Shown piece after piece: positions 63,201 through 64,000 of a DNA stretch of 64,000 nt. The stretch is taken from the NCBI RefSeq assembly GCF_000739635.1, contig NZ_BATQ01000072.1, forward strand, positions 1-64,000, written 5' to 3'. The stretch is from Verrucomicrobium sp. BvORR034 (lineage in GTDB: Bacteria; Verrucomicrobiota; Verrucomicrobiia; Verrucomicrobiales; Verrucomicrobiaceae). A program made the translations under genes and the position numbers. The notes beneath the pieces were generated by a model. The model was not told the DNA's origin and did not search any database. It saw only the letters and a list, made by a program, of their open reading frames with translations. The number at the start of each line of letters is the position of its first letter. The first letter of the stretch is position 1.

Positions 63201-63958
63201 AGGATCTTCTCCACGGCCAGTTCATGCTCGGGCTGGATGTCGCTGTGCAGCAGGCTGACGGCGGCCGTGACCAGACCCGATCGCACCAGTTCCAAGGCGC
63301 AGGCTCGCAGGGCCTCTTCATCGAGGGGCTTGATGACAGTGCCATTGGCCCTCAGGCGTTCTTTTACCTCGCAGACCGACGCATAGTGCACCTCACGCGG
63401 GGCATGATGAAGGGCAAAGAGATGGGGGCGGCGCTGGTCTCCGATGCGTAGGAGATCCGCAAACCCCTGGGTGATGAAGAAAGCCACCGGCGTGCCCTTG
63501 CGCTCCAGAAGGGCATTGGTGGCGCGTGTGGTGGCCAGACGGAACTGCAGAGGCGGAAAGGCTCGTCCCAATTCTGTGCGGGTCAGAAGCCGCGCTCCCA
63601 GCACCGGAGCAGCCTCGCCAGAGGTGAGCTCTACCAGCGCCCCCGGCAGGGCCAGTCGGGGTGTTTCATTGAACTCAAGGTGCAGCCGTCCTTGATCGAC
63701 CCTGGAGCACCGGATGATGCTGCCTGCTCCTGCGCCTGAGGCAGGGCGCAAGGTCCACCCATTGAAGAAACCGTCCGGCATGTCCCAAGTCTGCGCCAGC
63801 ACCGCGCCCTGCTCATCCCACCCCTCCACCCGGGCGCGCAGCACCCCTGAAGACAGGACCTTGACCCGACGCTCCTCACCCGAAGGCGTGAGCGCATGGC
63901 AGTCCGTGAATGTCCCGCCGGTGTCGGCGGCAATCTTCCAGGTAGGGGGCGGAGTCAC
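60275..63958 (-). CDS. 5-oxoprolinase / hydantoinase A-B fusion protein
   Basis: 1,227 residues covering the HyuA part (~1-690) and the HyuB part (~720-1227), as in full-length ATP-dependent 5-oxoprolinases. HyuA motifs are D12-TGGTFTD-19 near the start and FDMGGTSTDVARLDG later. HyuB has FTSIVEDMGALLRRTALS, RLDYSCALLSPEGRLV and GDTIITNHPAFGGSHLPDVT, and ends RTIMETPGGGGWG. The enzyme opens 5-oxoproline to glutamate with ATP, or hydantoins in related forms; sequence alone favours oxoprolinase by size and order. The start is GTG 63958. The promoter would lie mostly beyond the window edge. Confidence 0.94.
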   Translation of the reverse strand: MTPPPTWKIAADTGGTFTDCHALTPSGEERRVKVLSSGVLRARVEGWDEQGAVLAQTWDMPDGFFNGWTLRPASGAGAGSIIRCSRVDQGRLHLEFNETPRLALPGALVELTSGEAAPVLGARLLTRTELGRAFPPLQFRLATTRATNALLERKGTPVAFFITQGFADLLRIGDQRRPHLFALHHAPREVHYASVCEVKERLRANGTVIKPLDEEALRACALELVRSGLVTAAVSLLHSDIQPEHELAVEKILLECGFQHVSLSSRLAPFIRILPRAQSAVANAYLTGPVEQFIRDVATPIAEGHDTVPLSLMTSAAALEPSATIQPKDLLLSGPAAGALGALHAAQRLGYSRIITFDMGGTSTDVARLDGAVAYRFTQSVGGITLLSPSVAIETVAAGGGSICHLTPQGLAVGPQSAGSDPGPACYGKGGPLAITDVNLLLGRFDPSRAPIPLSLDAAEARLQELLAASQAQLQDPITREELLLQLLALATERMADAIRKISVLEGYDPAEYALLAFGGAGPQHACDVAARLGMTTVLAPHHAGILSAVGLQEAMPEKFAEKQVLQPLEDMATTLPDLLASLAADARSELPDGGQGSTLRQLAELRLRGQDTPLQIEFVDSSNLARDFAIRYTHLFSYAPPSTKPVELVSLRVIATGAVPAPAKSSDRAALLAPVTGPALVQDAFSTLLVASGWTAQDQPALGWVLKREATREESGSGSVPSDLFRHRFTSIVEDMGALLRRTALSTNIRERLDYSCALLSPEGRLVVSAPHIPVHLGALGVCVREVLKICPVQPGDTIITNHPAFGGSHLPDVTLITPVFDASSNLLGFVANRAHHAEIGGLSPGSMPANARTLPEEGVVIFPQYLRRDGEVLWEEIRSLLTTAPHPTRSVEDNLADLQAQLAANLLGAERLLGLIPDGAAPAVLPQQMQLILDQSSRIMRAFLDRIPAGEAEEPLDDGRTIRVRLSMEDGRLRLDFSGSGSQHPGNLNATPAIVSSAVLYVLRLVLQEDLPLNEGLLEDVEMILPEGSFLNPNFNDGPPPAVVGGNTEVSQRVVDTLLKALGGQACSQGTMNNFLFGNTRFGYYETLCGGTGASEGHAGGSALHSHMTNTAITDVEVIERRYPVRLHQFAIRSGSGGHGIHSGGDGVVREFEFLEPLTVSVLTQHRVTAPYGLRGGGPGSCGRQTLVPADGGAPEELPSSTTFTVQPGDRTIMETPGGGGWGEV

Positions 63959-64000
63959 AGCAGATGGGGAGCGAAAGAATTCTGTTTTTTGGGAATATTC

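Overview
The window reads as chromosomal DNA of a GC-rich, Gram-negative Verrucomicrobiota bacterium, most likely order Verrucomicrobiales (Verrucomicrobium / Roseimicrobium / Prosthecobacter type). This rests on a giant autotransporter-repeat protein with a PEP-CTERM sorting tail, many secreted or lipid-anchored proteins of unknown function, a PBP1C / alpha-2-macroglobulin pair, PQQ-type propellers, a secreted double-NIPSNAP protein, frequent GTG/TTG starts, and several families of short dispersed hairpin repeats of the kind common in that phylum. The assignment comes from gene content, not from a marker-gene search.

Layout. 0-2 kb: a TIR-domain gene (CAP12/Pycsar-effector type) with visibly lower G+C, a repeat-rich gap, and a tRNA-Ser(UGA) whose 3' end faces the TIR gene. 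A 17-bp copy of that tRNA end lies in the gap, so this may be the edge of an island. 2-7.3 kb: rpsP, khpA, a fructosamine-kinase-like gene, a low-molecular-weight phosphatase, a B12-binding MerR regulator and a fused SpmA/SpmB membrane protein. 7.6-17 kb: the 1,704-residue PEP-CTERM repeat protein, then three secreted proteins that each combine a coiled coil with a beta-sandwich. 17-29 kb: an FkbO/Hyg5-type chorismatase divergent from an MMPL exporter, then pbpC and a 1,939-residue alpha-2-macroglobulin. 29-40 kb: a LOG-family protein and a run of mostly secreted proteins (propellers, esterase, NIPSNAP, a family of unknown function, a zinc metallopeptidase). 40-47.4 kb: clpB with a clear terminator, a second PQQ propeller, an ArsR/SRPBCC pair, a DKNYY lipoprotein and phoU. 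47.7-60.2 kb: a second, larger alpha-2-macroglobulin, a tandem array of 138-bp hairpin repeats, two lipoproteins sharing a C-terminal module, a DUF457-type membrane protein, a secreted protein with a caspase-like His/Cys pattern, a UspA protein and two small unknowns. 60.3-64 kb: a fused HyuA-HyuB 5-oxoprolinase-type protein.

How parts fit together. PBP1C and alpha-2-macroglobulin form a known envelope repair and protease-trapping pair; here two thioester macroglobulins are present, only one next to a PBP. Chorismatase plus MMPL exporter recalls xanthomonadin and aryl-polyene loci, but no ketosynthase or acyl carrier protein is in the window. Most remaining products act in or beyond the inner membrane.

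The most unusual non-coding signals are: (1) 138-bp tandem repeats at 54045-54440 with two hairpins per unit, where loops change while stems are largely kept; (2) a 39-bp repeat found three times, always in the same orientation 2-8 bases after a stop codon; (3) several A-rich repeat families sitting at gene 3' ends and in two cases supplying the last codons of a protein; (4) a pair of 140-bp palindromic repeats between the pbpC and alpha-2-macroglobulin genes.
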